A stretch of 64,000 bases of DNA from Elusimicrobiota bacterium (GCA_009778915.1 WRFH01000002.1:1-64000), one strand, 5' to 3'. Positions 25,525 through 34,501 are shown, counted from the first letter of the stretch. Numbers and translations are program-made. Notes: generated by a model from the sequence alone, not told the origin.

Positions 25525-26569
25525 GAAAAGACCGTTAAGAAAAATAATTTTCTGGAATATTATGACGCTGGTTATCCTTTTTGTATTGGCCGAGGCGGCG
25601 ACGTACTGTTATATATTTTACCGGGTTAACTTCGGAGACTCCGCCGACGACAGAAAATATTTCAGCGGTAAGATTATATTTCCGAAGTATAATACTAATA
25701 CTATAGATACCCGGGAAGGCGTGGCTAAATATTTCAAACCGCGCGAACCTGCTTTTCCGCCGGCAAATATTCCCTGGGGGCGCCCGATAGTGACTTTCGG
25801 GTGCTCATACACTTACGGTAACGGGCTGGAGCCGGAACAGACATATCCGTATAGACTTGCCATGATTATGGGAAGGCCGGTATACAATGTGGCGCAGGGC
25901 GCCTGGGGAATACAGCATATGCTTAATGAGCTGGAAACGGGAATGGGGCTTGACGGCATAAATAATCCGGAATTTGCAATTTATCTGTTTATCGGCGACC
26001 ATATGCGCAGGCTTTCGTCCGTGTTCGGCAATTCGCCGTGGCCGACGGAGCCTTACGTGTTCAATTCAACCCCGTACTTAACATATGTTGAGAAAAACGG
26101 CAAGCTTGTGCCGAAGAAATATCCTCACAGGATAATATTCGCTAATTGGCTGCTGTTTGACCAAATATATCACGCGATAACCGCCGAAGAATTTTATAAC
26201 AATAATATTTTCTCTTTAGAGAGGCGTCCCGCCGCGAAAAAGAAAGTAATGGAATTAGTTAAGTTGCATTTTCTCCAATCGTATGAAGAGATTCAGAAAA
26301 GATGGCCGGACGCTAAGTTTGTAATAATAATTTATGACATCCCCGCGCCGGACGAAGAGGATACATGGAAGGAGCTTGAGAAAAAAGGAATAATATTTAT
26401 CCGGCTGTATGAAATCGCAAAAAGTAAAGGGATAGACCATATGGGAGCGCACGGTTATACGCTTGCGGACGGCGCGCACCCGAACGAAAAGTTGTGGGAC
26501 GCGGTGACGCCGGAAATAGCTAAAAAGCTTGATGAAATTTCAAATAAAGGAGCCGCGAATGCAAATTAA
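25514..26569 (+). CDS. Membrane-anchored SGNH-like protein, copy 2
   Basis: 351 residues, alignable over almost its whole length with copy 1; shared strings include AFPPANIPW, INNPEF, NWLLFDQIY and RWPDAKFVI. The nucleophile is Ser-98 in FGCSYTYGNG. The block V sequence ADGAHPNEK keeps the canonical Asp-319/His-322 spacing. The two genes are also close at DNA level, so the duplication is fairly recent. Both end in NAN-stop and both overlap the next gene by 11 bases, so the duplication unit seems to include the gene junction. Confidence 0.82.
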   Translation: MPIKKRPLRKIIFWNIMTLVILFVLAEAATYCYIFYRVNFGDSADDRKYFSGKIIFPKYNTNTIDTREGVAKYFKPREPAFPPANIPWGRPIVTFGCSYTYGNGLEPEQTYPYRLAMIMGRPVYNVAQGAWGIQHMLNELETGMGLDGINNPEFAIYLFIGDHMRRLSSVFGNSPWPTEPYVFNSTPYLTYVEKNGKLVPKKYPHRIIFANWLLFDQIYHAITAEEFYNNNIFSLERRPAAKKKVMELVKLHFLQSYEEIQKRWPDAKFVIIIYDIPAPDEEDTWKELEKKGIIFIRLYEIAKSKGIDHMGAHGYTLADGAHPNEKLWDAVTPEIAKKLDEISNKGAANAN

Positions 26570-26720
26570 AAAAAAGTTCCTTGCGGGGGAGGTATTCGCT
26601 TTCATAATGGAAAGAAAAGCCTACTGGCTTTTGCCGGTAATTCTCCTGCTGCTGCTTATAGCGGCGTTCATTTTTATAGCCATGTCGCCCGCGGCCGTTT
26701 TCCTGTATCCGCTGATATGA
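26559..26720 (+). CDS. DUF5989-like small membrane protein
   Basis: 53 residues. ATG 26559 is chosen over 26529 because AAAGGAG lies just upstream. A short basic amphipathic start (IKKKFLAGEVFAFIMERKAYW) is followed by a single hydrophobic helix ending in MSPAAVFLYPLI. This is the DUF5989 pattern, which I associate with carbamoyltransferase loci. Probably a membrane partner or scaffold for the carbamoylation enzyme. It overlaps the SGNH copy 2 stop by 11 bases and the next gene by 4. Confidence 0.75.
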   Translation: MQIKKKFLAGEVFAFIMERKAYWLLPVILLLLLIAAFIFIAMSPAAVFLYPLI

Positions 26721-26935
26721 AAAAATTCATCGGGAAATTGAAGGCGGTACAATCATTCATCACGCGTATTTTGGTGACGGTAATGCTGGCGCTGGCATAT
26801 TTTATCGCGGTCTTGCCGGCGGGTTTGCTGATGCGCGTCTTGGGCAGGGACAGACTGCTGCTGCGTAAACCTAAAACAGATACATACTGGAAAAACGCCG
26901 AGACGGAGAAGAATGACCATGAGCTCCAGTTCTAA
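26717..26935 (+). CDS. SxtJ-like small membrane protein
   Basis: 72 residues with one or two hydrophobic segments (ILVTVMLALAYFIAVLPAGLLMRVLG) and the terminal motif LLRKPKTDTYW. This fits the SxtJ family, named from the saxitoxin cluster, where it is encoded beside a carbamoyltransferase. Its role is not established. It overlaps DUF5989 by 4 bases (ATGA) and the carbamoyltransferase gene by 23, so the three are tightly coupled. Confidence 0.75.
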   Translation: MKKFIGKLKAVQSFITRILVTVMLALAYFIAVLPAGLLMRVLGRDRLLLRKPKTDTYWKNAETEKNDHELQF

Positions 26936-28736
26936 ATTTATACTCGGCGTAAGCGCCCACTACCACGACAGCGCGGCGGCGTTAATCTCTTCTTCCGGCG
27001 AAATAATCGCCGCGGCGCAGGAAGAAAGGTTCACGCGGATAAAGCACGACCATTCTTTTCCCGTTAACGCAATCGCGTATTGTCTTAAGGCGGCGGGCGG
27101 AGAATTAGAAGCCGTGGCGTATTATGAAAAGCCCATATTAAAATTTGAGCGCGCGCTTGAAACTTCGTTCGCCGGCGTGCCGGGCAGCCTTCCGTCGTTT
27201 GTCAGGGGCATGATATCGCAAATGGGGGGAAAACTTTCCGAGCGTAAAGAAATCCGTAAACACGTCGGAGATTTCCCGGTTTATTTTACAAAACACCATG
27301 AAGCGCACGCGGCCGCCGCTTTTTTCCCTTCGCCGTTCAAAGACGCGGCCGTATTATGTATTGACGGCGTCGGCGAATGGGACTGTGTGACCTGGGGCGT
27401 GGGCAGCGGCAACAAAATTACGGCGCGCCAGTGCATAGAATTTCCGCATTCGTTGGGCCTTTTGTACAGCGCTTTTACCGGTTATCTGGGTTTTAAGGTA
27501 GATTCCGGCGAATACAAAGTTATGGGGCTTGCTCCTTACGGCGCGCCGAAGTACGCAAAACTTATCCTTGACAACATAGTCGAACTCAAAGAGGACGGTT
27601 CATTTTGGCTGGACCAGAAATATTTTGATTATTGCTGGGGCAAGCATATGTACAGCCGCGAATTTGACAATCTTTTCAAGCGTGCTCCGCGCAAGGCGGA
27701 GGCTTTGCTTACCCAGGACGACATGGATATGGCGGCCAGCATTCAGGAAGTGATGGAAACGATAGTAATGAAAATCGCGCGCAACGTAAAAAAAGAAAGC
27801 GGCGCGAAAAATTTATGCATGGCGGGCGGCTGCGCGTTAAATTGCACGGCCAACGGGAAACTGCTGCGCTCCGGACTGTTTGACGATATATGGGTACAGC
27901 CAGCTTCCGGCGACGCGGGCTGCGCGCTAGGCGCGGCGCTGGCGATAAATTATCACGCGCTGGAGCGTCCGCGCGTCGTCGGGCACGGAGACTCACAAAA
28001 GGGCAGCCTGCTGGGGCCGTCATATACATCCTCCGAGATAAAATCCGCGCTTGAAAAATATGGGGCAAAATTTAAAGAGCACGGCGCGGAACTAAACCGG
28101 GTGGCGGCAAAAATGCTGGCGGAGGGGAAAATCATCGCGCGTTTTGCGGGCAGGGCGGAATTCGGGCCGCGCGCTCTTGGCAACCGCAGCATTCTGGCGG
28201 ACGCGCGCAACCCGGAAATGCAGAAAAAGCTCAACCTTGCCGTCAAAAAACGCGAATCGTTCAGACCGTTTGCGCCGTCGTGTCTTGAGGAAGACGTATC
28301 ACAATTTTTTGACCTTGACAGGCCGAGCCCGTACATGCTTTTCTGCGCGCAGGTTGCGCAGACAGTGCTTATTCCTGCTGACGAGGGGGAGAAAAAACTG
28401 TCCGGGATTGACAGGCTCCGCGCGCGTCGTTCAAAACTTCCGGCAATAACGCATGTCGACGGTTCGGCCAGAATTCAAACCGTGTCAAAGGACGACAATC
28501 CGGATTATTGGAAAATTATTTCGGAATTTAAAAAACTTACCGGATACGGGTGTATCGTCAACACTTCGTTTAACGTGCGCGGCGAGCCGCTGGTCGGCAC
28601 TCCTGAGGACGCTTACAGGTGTTTTATGTACGCGGACATTGACGCTTTGGTCTTGGAGGATTTACTGCTTTTGAAAGAAGAACAACCGCCGGCCAAAGGA
28701 CTTGATGAGTATTTCAAAAAATTGAACCCCGACTAG
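26913..28736 (+). CDS. O-carbamoyltransferase, NodU/CmcH family
   Basis: 607 residues. Transfers a carbamoyl group from carbamoyl phosphate, via carbamoyl-adenylate, to a hydroxyl of a sugar or other small molecule. The N-terminal Kae1-like domain has GVSAHYHDSAAAL, the metal-binding HHEAHAAAAFF and a nucleotide segment CIDGVGEWD. The C-terminal YrdC-like part has FAGRAEFGPRALGNRSILADAR, a hallmark of this family. ATG 26913 or 26919 are both possible. Neighbours (GT2, GT-C, SGNH, UDP-xylose synthase) point to carbamoylation of a surface glycan. Confidence 0.92.
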   Translation: MTMSSSSKFILGVSAHYHDSAAALISSSGEIIAAAQEERFTRIKHDHSFPVNAIAYCLKAAGGELEAVAYYEKPILKFERALETSFAGVPGSLPSFVRGMISQMGGKLSERKEIRKHVGDFPVYFTKHHEAHAAAAFFPSPFKDAAVLCIDGVGEWDCVTWGVGSGNKITARQCIEFPHSLGLLYSAFTGYLGFKVDSGEYKVMGLAPYGAPKYAKLILDNIVELKEDGSFWLDQKYFDYCWGKHMYSREFDNLFKRAPRKAEALLTQDDMDMAASIQEVMETIVMKIARNVKKESGAKNLCMAGGCALNCTANGKLLRSGLFDDIWVQPASGDAGCALGAALAINYHALERPRVVGHGDSQKGSLLGPSYTSSEIKSALEKYGAKFKEHGAELNRVAAKMLAEGKIIARFAGRAEFGPRALGNRSILADARNPEMQKKLNLAVKKRESFRPFAPSCLEEDVSQFFDLDRPSPYMLFCAQVAQTVLIPADEGEKKLSGIDRLRARRSKLPAITHVDGSARIQTVSKDDNPDYWKIISEFKKLTGYGCIVNTSFNVRGEPLVGTPEDAYRCFMYADIDALVLEDLLLLKEEQPPAKGLDEYFKKLNPD

Positions 28737-28743
28737 AATAAAA

Positions 28744-29682
28744 TCAGCGTTTTTTTCTGAAGTATGCTATGGTTTTCTCAAGCCCTTCGTCAAGAGAAAC
28801 CGTAGGCTGCCAGTTCAGGCGTTCTTTGGCAAGAGTAATATCCGGCATGCGCCGTTCGGGGTCGTCAAGCGGCAGAGGCTCGTTGATTATTTTTAAAGAA
28901 GGATTTATTTTTGCTTTTATTTTTTCCGCCAGAGTAAGCATGGATATTTCGCCCGGATTACCCAAATTTACCGGACCTGTAAAATCCGGCGGGGTATTCA
29001 TCATTTTTATAAGCCCGTCTATAAGGTCGTCAACGTAACAGAAAGAACGCGTCTGGCTTCCGTCCCCGAAAACCGTAAGGTCGCGCCCTTCAAGCGCTTG
29101 GCAAATGAAGTTGCTCACCACGCGTCCGTCGTCGCGGCGCATATTGGGGCCGTAGGTGTTAAAAATTCTTACTACTTTTATGTTTAAACCGTAAGTCCTG
29201 TGATAATCAAAAAAAAGCGTTTCCGCGCAGCGTTTACCCTCGTCATAACACGAACGCGCGCCTATGGGATTTACGTTGCCCCAGTAGTCTTCCTTCTGCG
29301 GGTGTACGCGCGGGTTCCCGTAAACTTCCGAAGTCGACGACTGGAGAACGGCGGCGTTATATTTTTTAGCCAGGTCAAGCGCGTTTACTGTTCCGTAAAC
29401 GCAGGTTTTGACGGTCTTTACCGCGGCGGCGCGGTAATAAACGGGAGACGCGGGACAGGCGAGATTATAAATCTGGTCTATTTTTACGCCGGGATCAAAC
29501 GGAACTATAACGTCGTGGTCTATAAAAGTGAAATTTTTATTTGGCAGCAGTTCTTCAATATTGCGCAGTTCCCCGGAATAGTTATTGTCTACGGCTATGA
29601 TTTTATTCCCCTGCTCAAGAAGTTTTTTTGAAAGATGCGAGCCTAAAAAACCCGTTGCGCCCGTTATCAGTACAGTTTTCAT
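28744..29682 (-). CDS. UDP-glucuronate decarboxylase (UDP-xylose synthase)
   Basis: 312 residues from ATG 29682, just ahead of the Rossmann motif GATGFLGSH; an upstream in-frame ATG at 29727 would add a non-homologous tail. Family landmarks: [17 protein letters not shown], the catalytic SCYDEGKR (Tyr-Lys), the [10 protein letters not shown] segment and [16 protein letters not shown]. It converts UDP-glucuronate to UDP-xylose in the cytoplasm, a donor for the neighbouring transferases. It converges on the carbamoyltransferase gene with 7 bases between them and is divergent from the next GT2. Confidence 0.88.
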   Translation of the reverse strand: MKTVLITGATGFLGSHLSKKLLEQGNKIIAVDNNYSGELRNIEELLPNKNFTFIDHDVIVPFDPGVKIDQIYNLACPASPVYYRAAAVKTVKTCVYGTVNALDLAKKYNAAVLQSSTSEVYGNPRVHPQKEDYWGNVNPIGARSCYDEGKRCAETLFFDYHRTYGLNIKVVRIFNTYGPNMRRDDGRVVSNFICQALEGRDLTVFGDGSQTRSFCYVDDLIDGLIKMMNTPPDFTGPVNLGNPGEISMLTLAEKIKAKINPSLKIINEPLPLDDPERRMPDITLAKERLNWQPTVSLDEGLEKTIAYFRKKR

Positions 29683-29714
29683 TTTTATCCCGTGTTTTGA
29701 ATATGTATTGTAAT

Positions 29715-29730
29715 TATATGATATCATATA
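29715..29730. promoter_or_regulatory. 16-bp perfect palindrome in divergent promoter region
   Basis: TATATGATATCATATA reads the same on both strands and lies between UDP-xylose synthase and the GT2 gene, 6 bases before the latter's ATG. It overlaps candidate -10 hexamers on both strands (TATCAT on plus, TATAAT on minus at 29718-29713). It may be an operator or only overlapping AT-rich -10 boxes. Confidence 0.5.
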
Positions 29731-29736
29731 AAAACT

Positions 29737-30543
29737 ATGTCAGTAAAAAAACATAAACTTTCAATAATTATACCGTGTTATAACGAAAAGGAAAGCATTG
29801 AGGCGTGCGTCTCAAGAGTTTTTTCCATGGCCGAAGGACAGGATTTTGAACTGGAAGTTATTATAGTGGACGACGCTTCCGGCCCCGAGGGCGCGGCGCA
29901 TCTGAAAGAACTTTCCGCCAAATATCCGCGGATACAATTTTTCCGGCATGAAAAAAATCTCGGTAAAGGAGCGGCGGTAAAAACCGGCCTTATGCGCGCA
30001 AGCGGGGATTTCATAGCGATACAGGACGCGGACTCCGAGTATAATCCCCTGGATTATCTGCCCATGCTTTCAATACTTATTTCACAGAACGCCGACGTTG
30101 TGTTCGGTTCGCGCTATTTAAGCGGCGGCGCGCGCAGAGTGCTGGGGTTTTGGCACACCGCCGTTAATAAATTTCTTACTCTTTTCTCAAACATACTTAC
30201 TGATATGACGCTTACGGATATGGAAACCTGCTATAAACTCATGCGCCGCGAACTTGTAATGCAAATAGCGCCGGAACTCAGGGAAGAACGCTTTGGCTTT
30301 GAAGTGGAAATAACAGCCAGGATAGCGCGTGCGAAAGCCGTGGTTTTTGAATGTCCTATAAGTTATAACCCGCGTACAAAAGCGCAGGGCAAGAAGATAG
30401 GCTGGAAAGACGGTTTCCGCGCGTTATACTGCATTATACGCTATAACGCCAACGCCCGCGCCGCCGCGCTGCTGATACTGTTTTTGTTATTGATAATATT
30501 TGTAATGTCCCCAGTAGCTTTGCTGCTGCGCGCTTTGATATAG
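29737..30543 (+). CDS. GT2 glycosyltransferase, polyprenyl/dolichyl phosphate type
   Basis: 268 residues. The GT-A fold begins at [15 protein letters not shown]; the DxD-type motif is in [10 protein letters not shown]. The segments [11 protein letters not shown] and [14 protein letters not shown] are typical of DPM1/DPG-synthase relatives. One C-terminal membrane helix ends with [12 protein letters not shown], close to the end of the DUF5989 protein (MSPAAVFLYPLI). It presumably charges a polyprenyl phosphate with a sugar for the membrane transferases encoded convergently. The last 57 bases overlap the next gene on the other strand. Confidence 0.87.
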   Translation: MSVKKHKLSIIIPCYNEKESIEACVSRVFSMAEGQDFELEVIIVDDASGPEGAAHLKELSAKYPRIQFFRHEKNLGKGAAVKTGLMRASGDFIAIQDADSEYNPLDYLPMLSILISQNADVVFGSRYLSGGARRVLGFWHTAVNKFLTLFSNILTDMTLTDMETCYKLMRRELVMQIAPELREERFGFEVEITARIARAKAVVFECPISYNPRTKAQGKKIGWKDGFRALYCIIRYNANARAAALLILFLLLIIFVMSPVALLLRALI

Positions 30544-31998
30544 ACGGCAGATTGACGGGTAAAAACGATAGCTTATGCTTAAAGGCGTGATTATCGCCGC
30601 GCAAGAGGCCAGTTTAAGATTTTTGGGGAAACCGCTCAACCCTTTCAATTGCGAAATAGGGCTGCCTAAAAGTTCTTCCGGGAACCGTTGTTCGGTAAGA
30701 AAATATATGTTTTCGTAATTCTTCAGAACTCCAATATTTCTGTACTTTTTATTTTCCGCGGAGACGAAGAGCACCCCTTCTTTGGATAAATGGGGAAACA
30801 ACTGCGTCTCGTTTATTTCCGGATACTGCCTGTTTTTTTCCACGATAACGAGCGAATTTTTTTCAACTTCTCCGCCGTAATACAGCGTTGAAAGAGCGGG
30901 CGGAACAGAGCGTCTGTTATATACCGGGGGACTGTAAAAGAAAAGCCCCATGCAAAAAACCCCGAGTAAAGCGTGTCTGAGTTTGTCACGCAGCACAACC
31001 GTGCTCGCCGTCAGCACAGGCGCGCCCAGCGAAAACAATACCACCTGGTAATCCAGCAGGTTTTCCTTCATGCCTTTGTAGAAGTAAAAGAATAAATACC
31101 CCGCGTATAAAAATGAGAGTATGATGCCGAACATTTTAAAAGGAACCGATGTTCCCAGGGGTTTATTTGCCGTCACAAAAGCGTATATCCATGCCGCGGC
31201 GGAAAAGAAAATAATTATTGAAAATAAAATAAGATAGTTTTCGCCACTGTACGTGCCCGGCATTGTAAATAACCATTTAAGCGCGGAAAAAGGAACCGCG
31301 TTTTTAATAAGAAAAAATAACCACGCGCCGCTTGCCGCGATAAACCCGCCGGCGGCGCATAAAATAAATAATGCCGCCGCGTCCTTTTTCTTTTCCGAAA
31401 TATAATAAACAGCAGCCGTCTGGCCGATGAAAAATACCCAGAACACCCTGTCAAGTCCCAGCGCCGCGCCGCAGAGTAGCCCGCAGACAACCGCAAAATT
31501 CCTGAATGTGCCTTTTTTTAAATACCTCAGCATTATAAATAACGACAGAAATATTAACATTAACGGAAGAAACGGAGAAGAAAACGCCCCCGTATAATTC
31601 TGCGCCGGCAAAAAAGAGATAAACAGAAAGACCGAAACAGCCGAGTAGAAATATTTGTTTTTATCAAAGAACAAAAGAAATGTTCTGAACATAACGAACA
31701 TCAAAAGACCGGAGAACATGCCCCATAACGCCGTAACCAGAACGGGACGCGCGCCGGCCAGAGAATAAAAGACATACTGAATTATATCACTGAGCGGATT
31801 GGCGTAAGGATTTATAAAATCCGGAGAAGGGACAAGACCTCTTCCGAAGAAGATGGTATTTTGATAAATATTATCGCCAAAAATCCTGTAAGTGTCCGAG
31901 TTCAGCCCGAAGAGCAACCCCCAGATTGCTCCAAACAGCAAAAATAAAATAATCTGAAAAATAATATCGGCGCGTTTATATGTTTTTAATGTGTTCAT
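30487..31998 (-). CDS. Polytopic membrane protein, GT-C-like
   Basis: 503 residues from ATG 31998 (GGAGAAA ribosome site; 4-base ATGA overlap with the upstream gene). About ten hydrophobic helices, then a C-terminal soluble domain of about 120 residues. After the first helix the loop holds GDNIYQNTIFFGRGLVPSPDFINPY, a position where GT-C enzymes carry their acidic catalytic residue. No exact family is recognised. Its 3' end overlaps the convergent GT2 gene by 57 bases. Probably a sugar or lipid-linked sugar transferase of the glycan locus. Confidence 0.7.
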   Translation of the reverse strand: MNTLKTYKRADIIFQIILFLLFGAIWGLLFGLNSDTYRIFGDNIYQNTIFFGRGLVPSPDFINPYANPLSDIIQYVFYSLAGARPVLVTALWGMFSGLLMFVMFRTFLLFFDKNKYFYSAVSVFLFISFLPAQNYTGAFSSPFLPLMLIFLSLFIMLRYLKKGTFRNFAVVCGLLCGAALGLDRVFWVFFIGQTAAVYYISEKKKDAAALFILCAAGGFIAASGAWLFFLIKNAVPFSALKWLFTMPGTYSGENYLILFSIIIFFSAAAWIYAFVTANKPLGTSVPFKMFGIILSFLYAGYLFFYFYKGMKENLLDYQVVLFSLGAPVLTASTVVLRDKLRHALLGVFCMGLFFYSPPVYNRRSVPPALSTLYYGGEVEKNSLVIVEKNRQYPEINETQLFPHLSKEGVLFVSAENKKYRNIGVLKNYENIYFLTEQRFPEELLGSPISQLKGLSGFPKNLKLASCAAIITPLSISYRFYPSICRLYQSAQQQSYWGHYKYYQ

Positions 31999-33896
31999 AT
32001 TTTCTCCGCGCGGCACAGCCATATAGGCAGCGTAAGGTTCGGCACTATCAGCTGGCATTTTTTTAAATTAAGCTTTACTCCGTAATGGTAAAGCGCGTCG
32101 GTAAAAAAATCTGTCGGCGCGTATGAAGATAAAAGTACATATACATTCTCTGAATTTTTTATCTTTTCTAAAACGGCCTCTTTGAGTTTATGTTTATAAA
32201 AGACGTCCGGGAAGCTCGTCTCTCTGAGTATGGTAAGTTTGTTTTCCACGTCTTCATAATCTTTGATGTCCGCGGGTATGCCGCCCACGTAAGACGCGTT
32301 CGGGTTCATAAAAGGAATAATATATGACAGCCTCCAGCCGGCAAGGATAACCGCGGAACCGTCTTCCACGCGCGGGAAAGTCTGGTCCTGAGTCTGGCCG
32401 GCAATACGGTAGAAATAAGAAATATTGCGCGCGTAAGGCGTGTTAAATGTCTTTACGTTTACAATTTTAGGACCGAAGTCAGTATAGTAAGGCGGGCCCA
32501 TAGTGTAAAAAGCTATAGAACACGCGGCCGCGCTTATTATGAAATATTTATATTTTCCTCCGGCAAGCGAAAATAAAACGAAAGTTATAATAACCGCTCC
32601 GGCGGCCTCCATTGGCATTATATAACGCACTATTGAAAACATTTTAAACCAAAATATATAGCTTATTATTACAAAAGCCGTTAAAAGGATTAATGCTTTG
32701 CGCTGGTGGCCGTCCGGCAGTATTTTCTTGAGTTTGCCTTTAAAATATAAAACCGTAATGGTTATAAAAGCCGCCCAGTATGAAAAAAACGTAAGCGTTC
32801 TTATTCCGGACTCTAAAACAACCATGTTCCTGAAGTAGATAGCGTAAAAAGGAATTAAAAACAGGTCCCAAAAACTTCTGTTTTTTAAAAATCTTGGATC
32901 TATCAAAGCGACGTTTTCAAAATAAGGCGAATGGAAAATATTATTGTAAAAAGGAAACAGCGGGGACTCAAAATTGGCGTACATTTTGTAAAGCCACGGC
33001 CCCGCGATAAGCGCGAAAGCCAGAATAAACCCCGCCGAAAACGATATCCAGCATTTTATACTTTCTTTAAAAGAGCCGAAAGAAAAGAGAAGCACAAAAG
33101 CAAATCCTATTATAAACGGCGCGTTGGTATATTTAAACGCTAAACCGCATCCGAGCAGAAATCCCGCGGCGGCAAACAATGAAAATTTAAACTCTCCTTC
33201 CCGCCGCCCGGCATATTTAAGCGTAATATAAAGCGCCGCCAGAATAAAAGGCGTAGTCATCATATCGCCCGTTGCGCTGGTGCCGCTTATGCTTACCGCG
33301 ACTGAGCCAGCCAATATAACGCATGCCAATATGCCGCCGAGGACGCGCTCCCTTTTGTCCAGAAATAACCCCGTTATTTTGAAAGTGAAGAAGAAAGCCA
33401 GCGCCAGCCACACGCTCTGTATTGACGCCGCGATTCTAGGCCACGAATTTAAATATTTTATCAGAATATATAACGGTATATCCGCCGCGGGATTAAAATA
33501 AGAATGCATGCCCGCCGGCACGATGTCCGCGCCGAGCCTGCCGTTAAACAACGCGTAAGGCAGGTAGATATGGTAGTTGGTAATATCCCAAAAAGCGTCC
33601 TGTCCGTGCCGCAGAGCAATGCAGACAGCTGCGGTCATACAGGAAAGAAATAACAATACGTCAGGCTTTCTCCAAATGTGATTTATAAAAAGTAATTGTA
33701 GTTTGGCAAAGAATAATTTTAGTCTGTTAAAAAATGGTTTTAACTTGGGGAAAAATGATTTTAATTTGATAAAAAACGCTTCTGACTTAGGTATGGCGGC
33801 GGCCGCGGCGGCCGCCACGTATCTTGGCGGCATCAAAACATTGCCCGCGAAAATGCCGCACAGAAAAGCTATTATTAAAAGAAAAATCCATATCAT
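31995..33896 (-). CDS. Polytopic membrane protein, GT-C-like, with repetitive N-terminal linker
   Basis: 633 residues with about 11 membrane helices. The first periplasmic loop has DITNYHIYLPYALFNGRL and HSYFNPAADIPLY, a pattern seen in GT-C type transferases; the C-terminal 170 residues are soluble. Between helix 1 and helix 2 lies a Lys/Phe-rich stretch of near repeats (KLKSFF, KLKPFF, RLKLFF, KLQLLF). TAAAAT lies 9 bases upstream on its strand and no ribosome site is seen. First gene of a two-gene operon with the preceding membrane protein. Confidence 0.72.
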   Translation of the reverse strand: MIWIFLLIIAFLCGIFAGNVLMPPRYVAAAAAAAIPKSEAFFIKLKSFFPKLKPFFNRLKLFFAKLQLLFINHIWRKPDVLLFLSCMTAAVCIALRHGQDAFWDITNYHIYLPYALFNGRLGADIVPAGMHSYFNPAADIPLYILIKYLNSWPRIAASIQSVWLALAFFFTFKITGLFLDKRERVLGGILACVILAGSVAVSISGTSATGDMMTTPFILAALYITLKYAGRREGEFKFSLFAAAGFLLGCGLAFKYTNAPFIIGFAFVLLFSFGSFKESIKCWISFSAGFILAFALIAGPWLYKMYANFESPLFPFYNNIFHSPYFENVALIDPRFLKNRSFWDLFLIPFYAIYFRNMVVLESGIRTLTFFSYWAAFITITVLYFKGKLKKILPDGHQRKALILLTAFVIISYIFWFKMFSIVRYIMPMEAAGAVIITFVLFSLAGGKYKYFIISAAACSIAFYTMGPPYYTDFGPKIVNVKTFNTPYARNISYFYRIAGQTQDQTFPRVEDGSAVILAGWRLSYIIPFMNPNASYVGGIPADIKDYEDVENKLTILRETSFPDVFYKHKLKEAVLEKIKNSENVYVLLSSYAPTDFFTDALYHYGVKLNLKKCQLIVPNLTLPIWLCRAEKI

Positions 33897-33901
33897 ATAA
33901 A

Positions 33902-33930
33902 TTGTATTTTATAAGATTATATAATATAAT
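33902..33930 (+). promoter_or_regulatory. Promoter of 33938 gene (leaderless type)
   Basis: TTGTAT (33902-33907), a 17-nt spacer and TATAAT (33925-33930). The ATG at 33938 lies 7 bases beyond. A second TATAAT overlaps at 33920. Confidence 0.65.
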
Positions 33931-33937
33931 TCAGTTT

Positions 33938-34471
33938 ATGATTTTACTTCGTAAATATAAACTTTTTATTATTTTGGTAATATTCACTTTTATCTGCTGG
34001 AAAAGCGCGCTGGTCGCCCAGGAAATTTTTCAGTTAAAACAGTCGCGGCAGGCCTTACGCATTCTCAAAAGTCTCAGCTATTGGGAAAAACGGGACTCTT
34101 TCGTCCGCCCGGAAAAAGACACCGTGGTAAACATGACCGGGGTAGACATTTATTCCGAAGAAAGCTTCCAGTCGTTAGATTATATATTTGAGCATTACCG
34201 CACGAAAGATAATTCATATTTCCACGTCAGGCTCCTGTTCGAAAAATTCAGCGTAATTCCCGTCGGATTATTCGCCGACGTCCAGAATGAAAAAATATAC
34301 TGCTTAGCGCTTAAAAATGACAACGCGTCGCGCGGGCTTTGCAAAAAATTAGGAGCGGCGGACTCTCCCGTCCCTGACAAAAACCTTGTAATAAAAAAAG
34401 ATTTTGTCCCCTACATTGATGTTATGGACGCCTATCTTATTGACACGTCTTCAGTTGCGCCTATGTTCTGA
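33938..34471 (+). CDS. Single-pass membrane protein of unknown function
   Basis: 177 residues. ATG 33938 is preferred over the ATG at 33824, which would read back through the divergent gene. It has a cytoplasmic basic start (MILLRKYK), one membrane helix (about 8-27), then a periplasmic domain of 150 residues with two Cys (YCLAL, GLCKKL). It is divergent from the GT-C-like genes at the edge of the glycan locus, so a helper role there is possible but unsupported. No family is recognised. Confidence 0.7.
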   Translation: MILLRKYKLFIILVIFTFICWKSALVAQEIFQLKQSRQALRILKSLSYWEKRDSFVRPEKDTVVNMTGVDIYSEESFQSLDYIFEHYRTKDNSYFHVRLLFEKFSVIPVGLFADVQNEKIYCLALKNDNASRGLCKKLGAADSPVPDKNLVIKKDFVPYIDVMDAYLIDTSSVAPMF

Positions 34472-34501
34472 AAGATGTAATTTGCTAAAATTTAAATATA
34501 G

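Noticed and set aside
33703-33790. Short repeats considered as a CRISPR array
   Set aside because: Repeats are imperfect, lack spacers and are in frame within a membrane-protein gene.
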